Below, in pieces: positions 33,955 through 41,945 of a DNA stretch of 64,000 bases. The notes beneath the pieces are model-generated. The model did not search any database, was not told the DNA's origin, and saw only the letters and a list, made by a program, of their open reading frames with translations. A program made the position numbers and the translations under genes. The stretch comes from CAVUDO01 sp963740255 (GTDB lineage Bacteria > Actinomycetota > Actinomycetes > Mycobacteriales > Cryptosporangiaceae). The DNA is taken from contig CAVUDO010000006.1 of the NCBI GenBank assembly GCA_963740255.1, positions 496,001 to 560,000 of the forward strand, read 5' to 3'. Position 1 is the first letter of the stretch. Each line of letters opens with the position of its first letter.

Positions 33955-34415
33955 GCCGTCTGGATCGGCGCCTGCGCACGGACCGCGGCGGAGCCTCGGT
34001 GTGGTTGCTGGCAGCCGGGGCGGCCGTGCTCGCCATCGGGTTCGGCGCGCTCGCCGTCGGCGCTGCGATCACCGCGAGGCACCGGGCGGCCGTGGCTGCC
34101 GACTTCGGGGCTCTCGCTGCGGCCGTCCACGCCAGTGAGGGCAGCGCGACGGCCTGTGTCCGGGCAGCAGCCGTGGTGGCGGCCAACCGTGCGCGGCTGG
34201 TGAGCTGCCGCCTCGAGGGGCTGGACGCCGTAGTCATCGCCCGGGTTCGCCCGGCCGGTATCGCGGGGTTGGTCGGTGAGGCAGAGTCCGCGGCCCGCGC
34301 CGGCCCGGTGCGCGTCCAGATCGCCGGACAGACGTTCCCCGGCGCCCAGGCACGGCGCCGGGGAACGGTGGAGACGCGGATCAGCGGGCCGGGCGCTCCT
34401 CCGAGGTCGGGGTGA
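33951..34415 (+). CDS. TadE/G-like protein of the Flp locus (Rv3654c type)
   Basis: A 154-residue protein. The N-terminus DRRLRTDRGGASVWLLAAGA leads into a long hydrophobic helix, then HRAAVAADFGALAAAVHASE and CVRAAAVVAANRARLVSCRL, the pattern of helicase/secretion-neighbourhood TadE-like proteins found after TadE in Actinobacteria. GTG 33951 overlaps the TadE stop. It ends the operon and overlaps the next, convergent gene by 35 bp. Confidence 0.82.
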   Translation: MSRLDRRLRTDRGGASVWLLAAGAAVLAIGFGALAVGAAITARHRAAVAADFGALAAAVHASEGSATACVRAAAVVAANRARLVSCRLEGLDAVVIARVRPAGIAGLVGEAESAARAGPVRVQIAGQTFPGAQARRRGTVETRISGPGAPPRSG

Positions 34416-34830
34416 GAAGCCCGACGCCTTGCGTGCCTACGGGCGGAGCGGGAGCTGGTTCGGTCCCGGGAGTCTGTGCGGGCCCTGTTTGGGCCTGTTC
34501 GGCCCGCGCGTGTTCGACCTGGGCCTGCTCGATCCGGGCCTGCTCGATCCGGGCCTGCTCAGCGTCCCGCTCGGCCGCCACGAGTGCCGCAGCGGCGTCC
34601 TTGCGCTCACGTCGACGGCGGGCCGCGGAGCCCAGTCCCCACCCGGTCAGCCGGAGTCCCAGCATGAAGGCAACCCCGGCCGCGAGGCCCATGAGCACCA
34701 AGGTCCGCGCCGACAGGTTGGTCAGCTCGAGACCGAAGAACTGGATATCCGTCTGCCCGCCCGAGGTGAACATCAGGCCGACCGCGAACACCGCCGCCAG
34801 CACGACCAGCAGCAGTCCGATGACAACCAT
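34381..34830 (-). CDS. two-helix membrane protein with coiled-coil tail
   Basis: A 149-residue protein. Two membrane helices (VVIGLLLVVLAAVFAVGLMF, then ARTLVLMGLAAGVAFMLGL) resemble LapA-like proteins. After a basic stop-transfer segment, a coiled coil reads DAAAALVAAERDAEQARIEQ with the unit IEQARIEQAQVEHARAEQAQ, and a Pro-rich end follows. The function is unknown. Its end overlaps the last tad gene in convergent orientation. Confidence 0.75.
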   Translation of the reverse strand: MVVIGLLLVVLAAVFAVGLMFTSGGQTDIQFFGLELTNLSARTLVLMGLAAGVAFMLGLRLTGWGLGSAARRRRERKDAAAALVAAERDAEQARIEQARIEQAQVEHARAEQAQTGPAQTPGTEPAPAPPVGTQGVGLLTPTSEERPAR

Positions 34831-35083
34831 CGTTGCGTCCTTTCGCTCGAATGTTCAGGCGCGTCGTCCGGCCGGCACCTCCGGAGCACCTGCGCAGTCT
34901 TTCGCACCGGGGCTCTCGCCGACCGCGGACCGGCCTCTGCTGCTTCGTATCGCCGTTACGGGACCATTCCAAACCCCGCTGGCCTGCCGCCGCGGGCCGG
35001 CGACCGGGGAAATCGCGAACCGACCCGCCCGGTCCGGCATCTACCCAGGCGTCAAATGTCGGCGAGAAGAGAGAAGCGGATTG

Positions 35084-35584
35084 ATGCGATTCACTGTGAT
35101 GGCGGGCGCCGGGCTCGTGCTGGCCGCGCTGGTCGGATGTGGTCCTGTCGGCGTCGAGCGTGTCCAGGGAACCGCGGCCCCGGCCGACGGTTCGACCTGG
35201 AGCGATGCGGCACCCGACTCCACGACCTCCAGGCCCCGGTCTTCGCGATCTGCGCCGGTGATCGTGCCGGACGACCCCGCCGACTCGCTCGAGCTGGTGC
35301 CGCGGGAGCAGGGAGGACCGATCTGGGCGGTCGTCCACGCCGTCAGCGACAAAGGGCCGGAGGATCCGAAACTCGACGGGGGACCGGGCGAGGACGGCCC
35401 GCTCGACGTCGACGTCGACTGCGACCGCGGGGCGCGCAATGGCCTTCGCCTGCGTTCGGAGAAGGACTACTGGTACGCGGCCGAGTACGTCTCCACGCAG
35501 CAAGCGGCCTTTCGCTACAAGCAGCGGTACGACCTGAAACTGGTGGGCATCGTCCGGGTCGACCCGATCAAGGGCTGCCGCTGA
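35084..35584 (+). CDS. putative lipoprotein, paralogue 1
   Basis: A 166-residue exported protein. The signal peptide ends in a lipobox (LVLAALVGCG, Cys about 19). A Ser/Pro/Asp-rich linker follows, then a domain with GPIWAVVHAVSDKGPEDPKL, DYWYAAEYVSTQQAAF and the ending VGIVRVDPIKGCR. The gene at 35680 has the same plan (PLWSLALVVSDQSADDPKL, RYWYAALYFETQDAAF, VGVV-type ending with PVKGCR). Binding site GAGAAG precedes the ATG. The function is unknown; context suggests cell-envelope sensing with the nearby kinase. Confidence 0.75.
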   Translation: MRFTVMAGAGLVLAALVGCGPVGVERVQGTAAPADGSTWSDAAPDSTTSRPRSSRSAPVIVPDDPADSLELVPREQGGPIWAVVHAVSDKGPEDPKLDGGPGEDGPLDVDVDCDRGARNGLRLRSEKDYWYAAEYVSTQQAAFRYKQRYDLKLVGIVRVDPIKGCR

Positions 35585-35679
35585 GCGGGACGCGGGAACG
35601 CCGCATGGCCGTGGCATCCGTGGCGGCGGTGCCGAGCATGATGGGGTAGGCGCGACATTCATCCGACGAGAGGACGACG

Positions 35680-36150
35680 GTGCGGGGAAGCGGGTGGCGA
35701 GCGGCGGTCGGCGGCCTCGCGGTGACCACGCTCGCGGCGTGCGGGTGGGGTGAGCCCGTGCATGTCCCGGGCACGGCAGCGCCGGTGGGCGCCCGCACGC
35801 CGGCGGTGAACGGTACGCCCCCGCCCAGCGCACGCAAGGGCAGCCCCGTGTCGAGGGAGGTTGGCGGTCCACTCTGGTCGCTGGCGCTGGTGGTCAGCGA
35901 CCAGAGCGCGGACGACCCGAAGCTCCGCGCCGCCGTCGAGACCGTCGCGCCATACGACACGGCGGCGACAGTCCTCAGCGTCGAGTGCGACCCGGGTATC
36001 CGGCCCGGCCTCAACCTCCGACCCCAGAAGCGCTACTGGTACGCCGCGCTGTACTTCGAGACCCAGGATGCGGCCTTCGGGTTCAAGGAGAGCAGGAAAC
36101 TGAAGGTGGCCGGGGTGGTGAGCGTCCAGCCGGTCAAGGGCTGTCGATGA
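35680..36150 (+). CDS. putative lipoprotein, paralogue 2
   Basis: A 156-residue exported protein. The lipobox is LAVTTLAACG, Cys about 21. The mature domain shares with the gene at 35084 the order GGPLW - VSDQSADDPKL - RYWYAALYFETQDAAFGFKE - SVQPVKGCR. A tandem duplication explains the pair. The start is GTG. It is convergent with the kinase gene, with only seven bases between stops. Confidence 0.75.
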   Translation: MRGSGWRAAVGGLAVTTLAACGWGEPVHVPGTAAPVGARTPAVNGTPPPSARKGSPVSREVGGPLWSLALVVSDQSADDPKLRAAVETVAPYDTAATVLSVECDPGIRPGLNLRPQKRYWYAALYFETQDAAFGFKESRKLKVAGVVSVQPVKGCR

Positions 36151-36157
36151 GCCGCCG

Positions 36158-37570
36158 TCAGGGGGACCGCGCCCGCAGGCTGGCCAGGATCTCGTCCGTG
36201 CGGTCGCTCTCGCCGACCTGCTTGATCTGGAGGTAGACGCCGTAGCCGTCCGCGTGGCGCAGCAGGATCTCGGCGTACGACACACTCGCCGTCCCGCACC
36301 CCGTCCACCGTCGGATCGTCCCCTGCCATCCGCCCGAGCGGTATTCCCGGTCGGACCGGCGGTCGCAGCCGGGATGGGCGGGCAGGACGACTCGCGCGTC
36401 GGCCGAGCGCAGTGTCCGGCTGGCGCCGACGAACACCCCGGGCGTCTCCGAGGTCGGCCTGCTCCATGCCTCCAGGTCCGGCGCGACGGCCAGACCGGGC
36501 GCCTGTTCCGATCCGAGCCCGACCGTGCTCGGATCCCAGCCTGAGTCCCGCACCTGCCCCGCCCAGGCCGAAGGCACCTCCACCGAGAGCGCACCCGTGC
36601 TGTCGGGCACCCGCACCGGCCTCGACACCGCCTCGACGGCCGTGGCGGAACCCGCGGCGACCGCGATCAGGCCGACCGCGACCAGGCAGGCCGCCAGCAC
36701 CCGGCGCCCGCGCCGACCTGACCGGCGGGCCGGGGGAGGCGCGGACGCCAGCGCCGCGGCCGCGCCGAACGCGTCGGCCAGGGCGGCTGCCGTCGGCCAA
36801 CGTCGGTCCCGCCTCGCCTCCAGGGCACGTGTCAGGATCCGGTCGACCTCGGCCGGGACCTCCGTCCGCAACGTCGAGGCCCGGGCCACCGGCTCCGCGG
36901 CGGCAGCGGGCACCGCACGCAGCGACGACACCTCGCGCGGTGCCCGTCCGGTGAGCATGTGGTAGGTGAGCGCGCCGAGCGCGTACACGTCGGCACGGAC
37001 GTCGATGCCCCCGCCCGGCTGGGCCTGCTCGGGTGCCGTGTAGCCGGGCGATCCGGCGGCCAGCGTGAACCCCGACGCGTGCGCCAGCGCCTTCGCCAGC
37101 CCGAGGTCGGCCACCAGCACCCGCTCCTGGCCGCCGGCATCGCGGCCGAAGAGCACGTTGGACGGCTTGAGGTCGCGGTGGAGGACCCCCAGCCCATGCA
37201 GGACGGCGACGCCCCGTGCGATCTCGGCCGCGACGCGCAGCGCGGTCTCCACCGGCAGGGGGCCGGCCAGCAGCCGGTCGGCCAGCGTGCCGCCGTCGGC
37301 GTAGGTCATCACCAGGTAGGGCCGCCCGTCCGGAAGCTCGCCGATGTCGAGCACCCGCACCAGCCGGTCGGAGTCGGCCCGACGCAGGATCCGGGCCTCC
37401 TCGGTGAAGCGGGCCCGGACGTCGAGCTGGTGCGTCCAGTTCTCGGCCAGCACCTTGAGCGCGACGTAGACGTGGAGCGCGTTGTCCTCGGCCAGCCACA
37501 CGGTGGCGAACGCCCCCGACCCCAGGCACCGCACGATGCGATACCGACCGACCTGGGCTGGAATGGGCAC
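36158..37570 (-). CDS. transmembrane Ser/Thr protein kinase
   Basis: A 470-residue PASTA-less Hanks-type kinase. Residues about 8-270 form the kinase: Gly loop LGSGAFATVWLA, Lys in VALKVLAENW, catalytic loop LHRDLKPSNVLF, DLGLAKAL in place of DFG, and PGYTAPEQ. One membrane helix (RVLAACLVAVGLIAVAAGSA) leads to an extracellular domain with paired Cys. The GTG at 37570 is chosen from the start of the kinase fold; no good binding site precedes it. It is divergent from the ECF sigma gene by 48 bp, suggesting that it modifies that factor. Confidence 0.93.
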   Translation of the reverse strand: MPIPAQVGRYRIVRCLGSGAFATVWLAEDNALHVYVALKVLAENWTHQLDVRARFTEEARILRRADSDRLVRVLDIGELPDGRPYLVMTYADGGTLADRLLAGPLPVETALRVAAEIARGVAVLHGLGVLHRDLKPSNVLFGRDAGGQERVLVADLGLAKALAHASGFTLAAGSPGYTAPEQAQPGGGIDVRADVYALGALTYHMLTGRAPREVSSLRAVPAAAAEPVARASTLRTEVPAEVDRILTRALEARRDRRWPTAAALADAFGAAAALASAPPPARRSGRRGRRVLAACLVAVGLIAVAAGSATAVEAVSRPVRVPDSTGALSVEVPSAWAGQVRDSGWDPSTVGLGSEQAPGLAVAPDLEAWSRPTSETPGVFVGASRTLRSADARVVLPAHPGCDRRSDREYRSGGWQGTIRRWTGCGTASVSYAEILLRHADGYGVYLQIKQVGESDRTDEILASLRARSP

Positions 37571-37618
37571 GTCCGTATCATGGCCTAGTCCCGCACCCCG
37601 GCCCGACGGAGAGGCCGC

Positions 37619-38164
37619 ATGGCTCACGACCAGGAGATCGACGACCTCGCCGCGTGCGCCGCCGCCGGCGATGCCCGAGCGCTCGACCTGCTGCTGGCGC
37701 GGATCGCGCCCCAGGTGCTCAGTCGCTGCGCCCGGTTCCTGCCGTGTCGCCAGGACGCTGAGGAGGCCAGCCAGGACGTCCTGCTGCAGGTGGCCCGATC
37801 GATCGCCCGGTTCGAGGGCCGGTCCCGTTTCTCCACCTGGCTGTACGTCGTGGTCACCAACTGTTGCCGGCAGACCTATCGTTCGCTCAAGCGCCGGGCG
37901 GGCGAGCAGGCCAGCGCCGTGCTGCCCGAGCCTCCCGACCCCCGCACCACCAGCGTGATCGCCGGGTCCCGGCTCGACCTGCTCGAGGCGCTGGAGCGGC
38001 TGGAGGCACACCGTCCGGAGCTGGTCACCCCGCTGGTGCTCCGGGACGTCGGCCAGCTCGACTATGCCGAGATCGCCGAGCAGCTCGCGCTGCCGCTGGG
38101 CACGGTCAAGTCGCGTATCCACGACGCCCGCCAGCACGTCCGGCGCTCGCTGGCTCCCCAGTAG
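37619..38164 (+). CDS. ECF-subfamily RNA polymerase sigma factor
   Basis: A 181-residue sigma factor. Region 2 shows RCARFLPCRQDAEEASQDVL (the core contact), and FSTWLYVVVTNCCRQTYRS. Region 4 has ELVTPLVLRDVGQLDYAEIA and LPLGTVKSRIHDARQHVRRS. No anti-sigma gene with a zinc finger follows. A transmembrane Ser/Thr kinase is divergent at 48 bp, as in ECF groups controlled by kinases. The DAEE motif that binds the polymerase is intact here. ATG 37619 is preceded by GGAGAGG. Confidence 0.93.
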   Translation: MAHDQEIDDLAACAAAGDARALDLLLARIAPQVLSRCARFLPCRQDAEEASQDVLLQVARSIARFEGRSRFSTWLYVVVTNCCRQTYRSLKRRAGEQASAVLPEPPDPRTTSVIAGSRLDLLEALERLEAHRPELVTPLVLRDVGQLDYAEIAEQLALPLGTVKSRIHDARQHVRRSLAPQ

Positions 38165-38174
38165 GCCGGCGACG

Positions 38175-38360
38175 GGGCGGCCCGTTACGGCCTCGCCGCG
38201 GCGACTCACTCTCCGAGGGCGACGGGCTTACCGAAGCGCTGGGCGAGGGGCTGTGATCGGGCTTGCAGTCGACCTTGAAGGCCTTCTGCTTGGCCCGGCC
38301 GTTCTCGCCCACGAACTTCCAGCACAGCGTGTAGTGGCCGTCGGCTGAGGGGCAAGTGTT
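38175..38360 (-). pseudogene. possible 3' remnant of a secreted protein
   Basis: The reverse strand between the sigma factor and the helicase reads HYTLCWKFVGENGRAKQKAF, KVDCKPDHSPSPSASVSPSP and then an Arg-rich end. The Cys-bearing core and Ser/Pro tail look like the end of an exported protein. No start or upstream domain is visible; a TGA lies about 20 codons before it. It may be a decayed gene. Confidence 0.3.
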
Positions 38361-38426
38361 ACAGGGTTGTCACACGTGGTGCCGCGAGATGCGCTCCCGA
38401 GGAGGTCGAGACGAGATGCGGCCTGC

Positions 38427-40730
38427 TCACCGGACGTCGGGCCGGTGGCCGAGGAGGTGGCCGAGGACGGCGTCGAGCCAGCGCTCGGCGCCGGGCTTGT
38501 CCAGCGGCTCGTTGCCGTTGCCGCACTTCGGCGACTGGACGCAGGACGGGCAGCCGGCCTCGCACCCACATCCGGCGATGGCCTCGCGGGTGGCCCGCAG
38601 CCAGGTCGTCGCCGCGTGGAATCCCCGTTCGGCGAAGCCGGCCCCACCGGGATGCCCGTCGTAGACGAACACCGTGGCGGCGCCGGTGTCGGGATGGAGG
38701 TCGGTGGAGAGGCCACCGATGTCCCACCGGTCGCAGGTGGCCACCAGCGGCAGCAGACCGATCGCCGCGTGCTCGGCGGCGTGGGCCGCGCCCGGAACGT
38801 CCTCGGCGACCCCGGCCGCGGCGATCACCGATTCGGAGACCGTGTACCAGACGGCCCTGGTACGCAGCTGCCGCGGCGGCAGGTCGAGCGGCGTCTCGTC
38901 GATCACCTCCCCGGTGGCCACCCGGCGGCGCAGGTAGGAGACGACCTGGTTGGTGACGTCCACCGTGCCGAAGCACAGCGTGACGCCGTCGGCGTCGATC
39001 CGCTCGGACACCTCCACCACGGCGAGGTCGGTGACGTCCCGGGCGAACGTCGTCCAGTCCGGGTCGTCCCGGCGGACCAGCGCGACCGCGTCGTCGAGGT
39101 CGAGCCGCTCCACCACGAAGGTCTCGCCCTGGTGCAGGTGGACCGCTCCGGTGTGCACGGCGGTGTGCGCCGCGCCGGCGTCCACCGTGCCGAGCAGCCG
39201 GCCGCTGGCGCTCTCCACCACGGCCACCGGGTCGCCCCCGGTGCCGCGCAGGTCGGCGTCCGGCCGCTCCCGGGAGGTCCAGTACCAGCCGGCCGGACGG
39301 CGGCGCAGGCGTCCGGCCAGCACCAGCGCGTCCAGGGCCTCGCGGGCCACCTCTCCGCCGAACAGCGGCAGGTCGGCCTCGGTGACGGGCAGCTCGGCGG
39401 CGGCGCAGGCCAGCTGCGGGCCGAGGACGTACGGGTTCGTCGGGTCGAGCACGGTGGCCTCCACCGGCCGGCCGAACAGCGCGTCCGGATGGTGCACCAG
39501 GTAGGTGTCCAGCGGGTCGTCCCGGGCCACGAACAGCGCCAGCGCCGGCTGGGCGTCCCGGCCCGCCCGCCCAGCCTGCTGCCACAGCGACGCCCGGGTG
39601 CCGGGGTAGCCGGCCAGCACCACGGCGTCCAGGCCGGTCAGGTTGACGCCGAGTTCGAGCGCGTTGGTGGACGCCACGCCGAGCAGCTCACCGGAGACCA
39701 GCGCCGCCTCCAGCTCGCGCCGGTCCTCGACCAGGTAGCCGGCCCGGTACGCCGCCACCCGGCCGGACAGCTCCGGTGCCGCCTCGTCCAACGCCCGCCG
39801 GGCCGCCAGCGCCACCGACTCCGCGCCCCGCCGCGACCGGACGAACGCCAGCGTCCGGGCCCCGCCGGCCACCAGGTCGGCCAGCAGGCCGCCGGCCTCC
39901 GCGGTGGACGTCCGCCGCACCGGGGCGCCGTGCTCGCCACCCCCCGGGGACAGCGGCGGCTCCCACAGCACGAACGTCGTGGCCCCCCGCGGCGAGCCGT
40001 CCTCGGTCACGGCCGCCACGTCGAGACCCGTCAGCGTGCGGGCCGCCGCGGCCGGGTCGGCCACCGTGGCCGAGGCCAGCACGAACACCGGCTCGACCCG
40101 GTACCGCGCGCAGATCCGGCGCAGCCGCCGCAGCACGTGCGCGACGTGCGAGCCGAACAGCCCCCGGTAGGTGTGGCACTCGTCCACCACGACGTACCGC
40201 AGCCGGCGCAGGTACGACGACCACGATCCGTGCCTCGGCAGGATCCCGCGGTGCAGCATGTCCGGGTTGGTGAGCACGAGCCGCGCGTGCGCCCGCACCC
40301 ACTCGCGTTCGGCCGTCGGCGTGTCGCCGTCGTAGAGCGCCGGCCGGATGCCGGGCAGGTCGAGCGCGTTCAGCCCCCGTAGCTGGTCGCCGGCCAGCGC
40401 CTTGGTGGGGGAGAGGTACAGGGCGGTCGCCTTCTCGTCGTCCGTGAGCGCGCTGAGCACCGGCAGCTGGTAGGCCAGCGACTTCCCGGACGCCGTGCCG
40501 GTCGAGACCACCACCGAACGTGCGGCCCACGCCGCTTCGGCCGCGGCGACCTGGTGCGTCCACGGCTGCGCGACGCCGCGCCGGACGAACGCCGCCACCA
40601 CCGCCGGTGCCGCCCAGGCCGGCCAGCTTCCGACCGACGCCGGCCGGGCGGCGATCCGCTCGACGTGGGTGACCGGGTCGTCCGGCCGGCCCGACCGCAT
40701 CCGGCGCAGCAGCACCTCCGGATCGACCAC
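38427..40730 (-). CDS. DEAD/DEAH helicase with Zn-binding DUF1998 region (MrfA/YprA-like)
   Basis: A 767-residue superfamily 2 helicase. Motif I is VVSTGTASGKSLAYQLPVL, motif II is YVVVDECHTYRG (DECH), motif III is LASATVADP and motif VI is QQAGRAGRDAQPA. The C-terminal region carries four Cys, CGCEAGCPSCVQSPKCGN near 738, as in MrfA, a repair helicase for mitomycin-type damage. It starts with GTG at 40730. The same gene lies beside bldG in Streptomyces, which fits the backbone order. Confidence 0.94.
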   Translation of the reverse strand: MVDPEVLLRRMRSGRPDDPVTHVERIAARPASVGSWPAWAAPAVVAAFVRRGVAQPWTHQVAAAEAAWAARSVVVSTGTASGKSLAYQLPVLSALTDDEKATALYLSPTKALAGDQLRGLNALDLPGIRPALYDGDTPTAEREWVRAHARLVLTNPDMLHRGILPRHGSWSSYLRRLRYVVVDECHTYRGLFGSHVAHVLRRLRRICARYRVEPVFVLASATVADPAAAARTLTGLDVAAVTEDGSPRGATTFVLWEPPLSPGGGEHGAPVRRTSTAEAGGLLADLVAGGARTLAFVRSRRGAESVALAARRALDEAAPELSGRVAAYRAGYLVEDRRELEAALVSGELLGVASTNALELGVNLTGLDAVVLAGYPGTRASLWQQAGRAGRDAQPALALFVARDDPLDTYLVHHPDALFGRPVEATVLDPTNPYVLGPQLACAAAELPVTEADLPLFGGEVAREALDALVLAGRLRRRPAGWYWTSRERPDADLRGTGGDPVAVVESASGRLLGTVDAGAAHTAVHTGAVHLHQGETFVVERLDLDDAVALVRRDDPDWTTFARDVTDLAVVEVSERIDADGVTLCFGTVDVTNQVVSYLRRRVATGEVIDETPLDLPPRQLRTRAVWYTVSESVIAAAGVAEDVPGAAHAAEHAAIGLLPLVATCDRWDIGGLSTDLHPDTGAATVFVYDGHPGGAGFAERGFHAATTWLRATREAIAGCGCEAGCPSCVQSPKCGNGNEPLDKPGAERWLDAVLGHLLGHRPDVR

Positions 40731-40850
40731 ATCCGCACTCTCGCACGCACCACCGACACGTGGCCGGCCGCGGTGGCGGCGGTCGGGCGGTCCCGGGGCG
40801 CGCGGCGATGGTTAGATCAGGGATCGAGGTCGCGCGCCGAAGGGAGAGCG

Positions 40851-41225
40851 ATGACCCGCCCGGACGGTCACGGTGGAGGATTCTTCGTGGAGCTGTCGCT
40901 GTCGACCCGTGTCCAAGGCGACCACACCGTCCTCTCCGTCGGCGGCGAGATCGACGTCTACACCGCCGACCAGCTGCGCGAGCGACTGGTCAAGCTGGAC
41001 GAGGGCGGCTGTGCGCGGATCGTCGTGGACATGGAGGAGGTCGACTTCCTCGACTCCACGGGCCTGGGGGTGCTGGTGGGCGGGCTGAAGCGGGCCCGGC
41101 TCGCCGGCGGCACCCTGGCCCTGGTCTGCACACAGCCGAAGATCCTGAAGATCTTCCGCATCACCGGGCTGGAGAAGATCTTCGGCATCCACGCCAGCGT
41201 CGACGAGGCCCTCGCGGCCCAGTGA
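40851..41225 (+). CDS. STAS anti-sigma-factor antagonist, BldG-like
   Basis: A 124-residue anti-anti-sigma factor. The STAS fold shows HTVLSVGGEIDVYTADQLRE and the phosphorylation site VDFLDSTGLGVLVGG (Ser). The C-terminal half is LALVCTQPKILKIFRITGLE. In Streptomyces the orthologue BldG is needed for aerial growth and antibiotic production and is phosphorylated by partner kinases. The gene ends with TGATG, one base overlapping the RsbW-like gene. AGGGAGAG precedes the ATG. Confidence 0.92.
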   Translation: MTRPDGHGGGFFVELSLSTRVQGDHTVLSVGGEIDVYTADQLRERLVKLDEGGCARIVVDMEEVDFLDSTGLGVLVGGLKRARLAGGTLALVCTQPKILKIFRITGLEKIFGIHASVDEALAAQ

Positions 41226-41683
41226 TGCGCACCGTCCGGCTGGCGTTCTCCCCGATGCCCGCACACGTCCGGACCGCGCGTCTGGTCGCGGTCGCCACGG
41301 CCCGGGAGGCCGGCATCGAGGAGGGCGTGCTCGACGAGATCCGGTTGGCGGTCGGCGAGGCGTGCTCCCGGGCGGTCGGGCTGCACCGCCACCACGGCCG
41401 GTCCGCACTCGTCGAGGTGGAGTTCGCGGCCGGCACCCGGTTCTGCGTGACCGTCCGGGACACCGCCCCCGCCCAGCCCACGGCGGACCCGACCACCTCG
41501 CCGTTCGGTGAGGCGGAGTTGACGGGTGCCGCCCCGTTCGGCAGCGGCGACGGTTTCTCCGAGGAGGCGGTGGCCGCCGGGGTGGGCCTTGCGCTGCTCA
41601 CCGGCCTGGTCGACGACGTCTCGGTGACCGCCGCGGCCGACGGCGCCGGCACGGTCGTGGCCATGTCCTGGCCGCTCGCCTGA
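41225..41683 (+). CDS. RsbW-like anti-sigma factor (HATPase fold)
   Basis: A 152-residue GHKL protein kinase-like protein. The N-box-like helix reads LDEIRLAVGEACSRAVGLHR (typical Glu, but Ala replaces the expected N), and the late GVGLALLTGLVDDVSV corresponds to the G2 region. An insertion with PTADPTTSPFGEAELTGAAP lies between them. The N-box Asn that binds Mg2+ is not evident, so kinase activity is uncertain. It is coupled to the STAS gene and matches the gene after bldG in Streptomyces. Confidence 0.85.
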   Translation: MRTVRLAFSPMPAHVRTARLVAVATAREAGIEEGVLDEIRLAVGEACSRAVGLHRHHGRSALVEVEFAAGTRFCVTVRDTAPAQPTADPTTSPFGEAELTGAAPFGSGDGFSEEAVAAGVGLALLTGLVDDVSVTAAADGAGTVVAMSWPLA

Positions 41684-41789
41684 CGGACGCCCCGCGCCGG
41701 GAATGAGGGTGCAGCGCCTCCGGACCACCTGCCGCGATTCCCGAAGTGCGCGGCACGCCGGGGTGCCCGGTATGCGGTTCGCCGTGCGC

Positions 41790-41945
41790 GTCACCTAGAA
41801 TCCGGCAGATCATGACACCCCGACGACGCGGTGTCTCTGCTCCGGGTATTCCATTCCCTGGATACCCAAGCCGGCGTCGAGGTGTCTCCGCGCGATGCCC
41901 GGTGACTCCCGGGTGCGCCCCAGCTAGTTCCCTACAGGAGGACGC
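41790..41945 (+). promoter_or_regulatory. hppA promoter and leader
   Basis: A TAGAAT hexamer at about 41795-41800 could be the -10 element. The leader contains GGGTAT...ATACCC (41847-41871), a small hairpin, and two similar GGTGTCTC segments near 41830 and 41880. AGGAGG before the ATG is a strong binding site. The promoter call is tentative. Confidence 0.35.

Noticed and set aside
36033..37529. Second reverse frame of about 500 codons in the kinase gene
   Set aside because: It overlaps the kinase in another frame; all kinase motifs lie in the frame ending at 36158.
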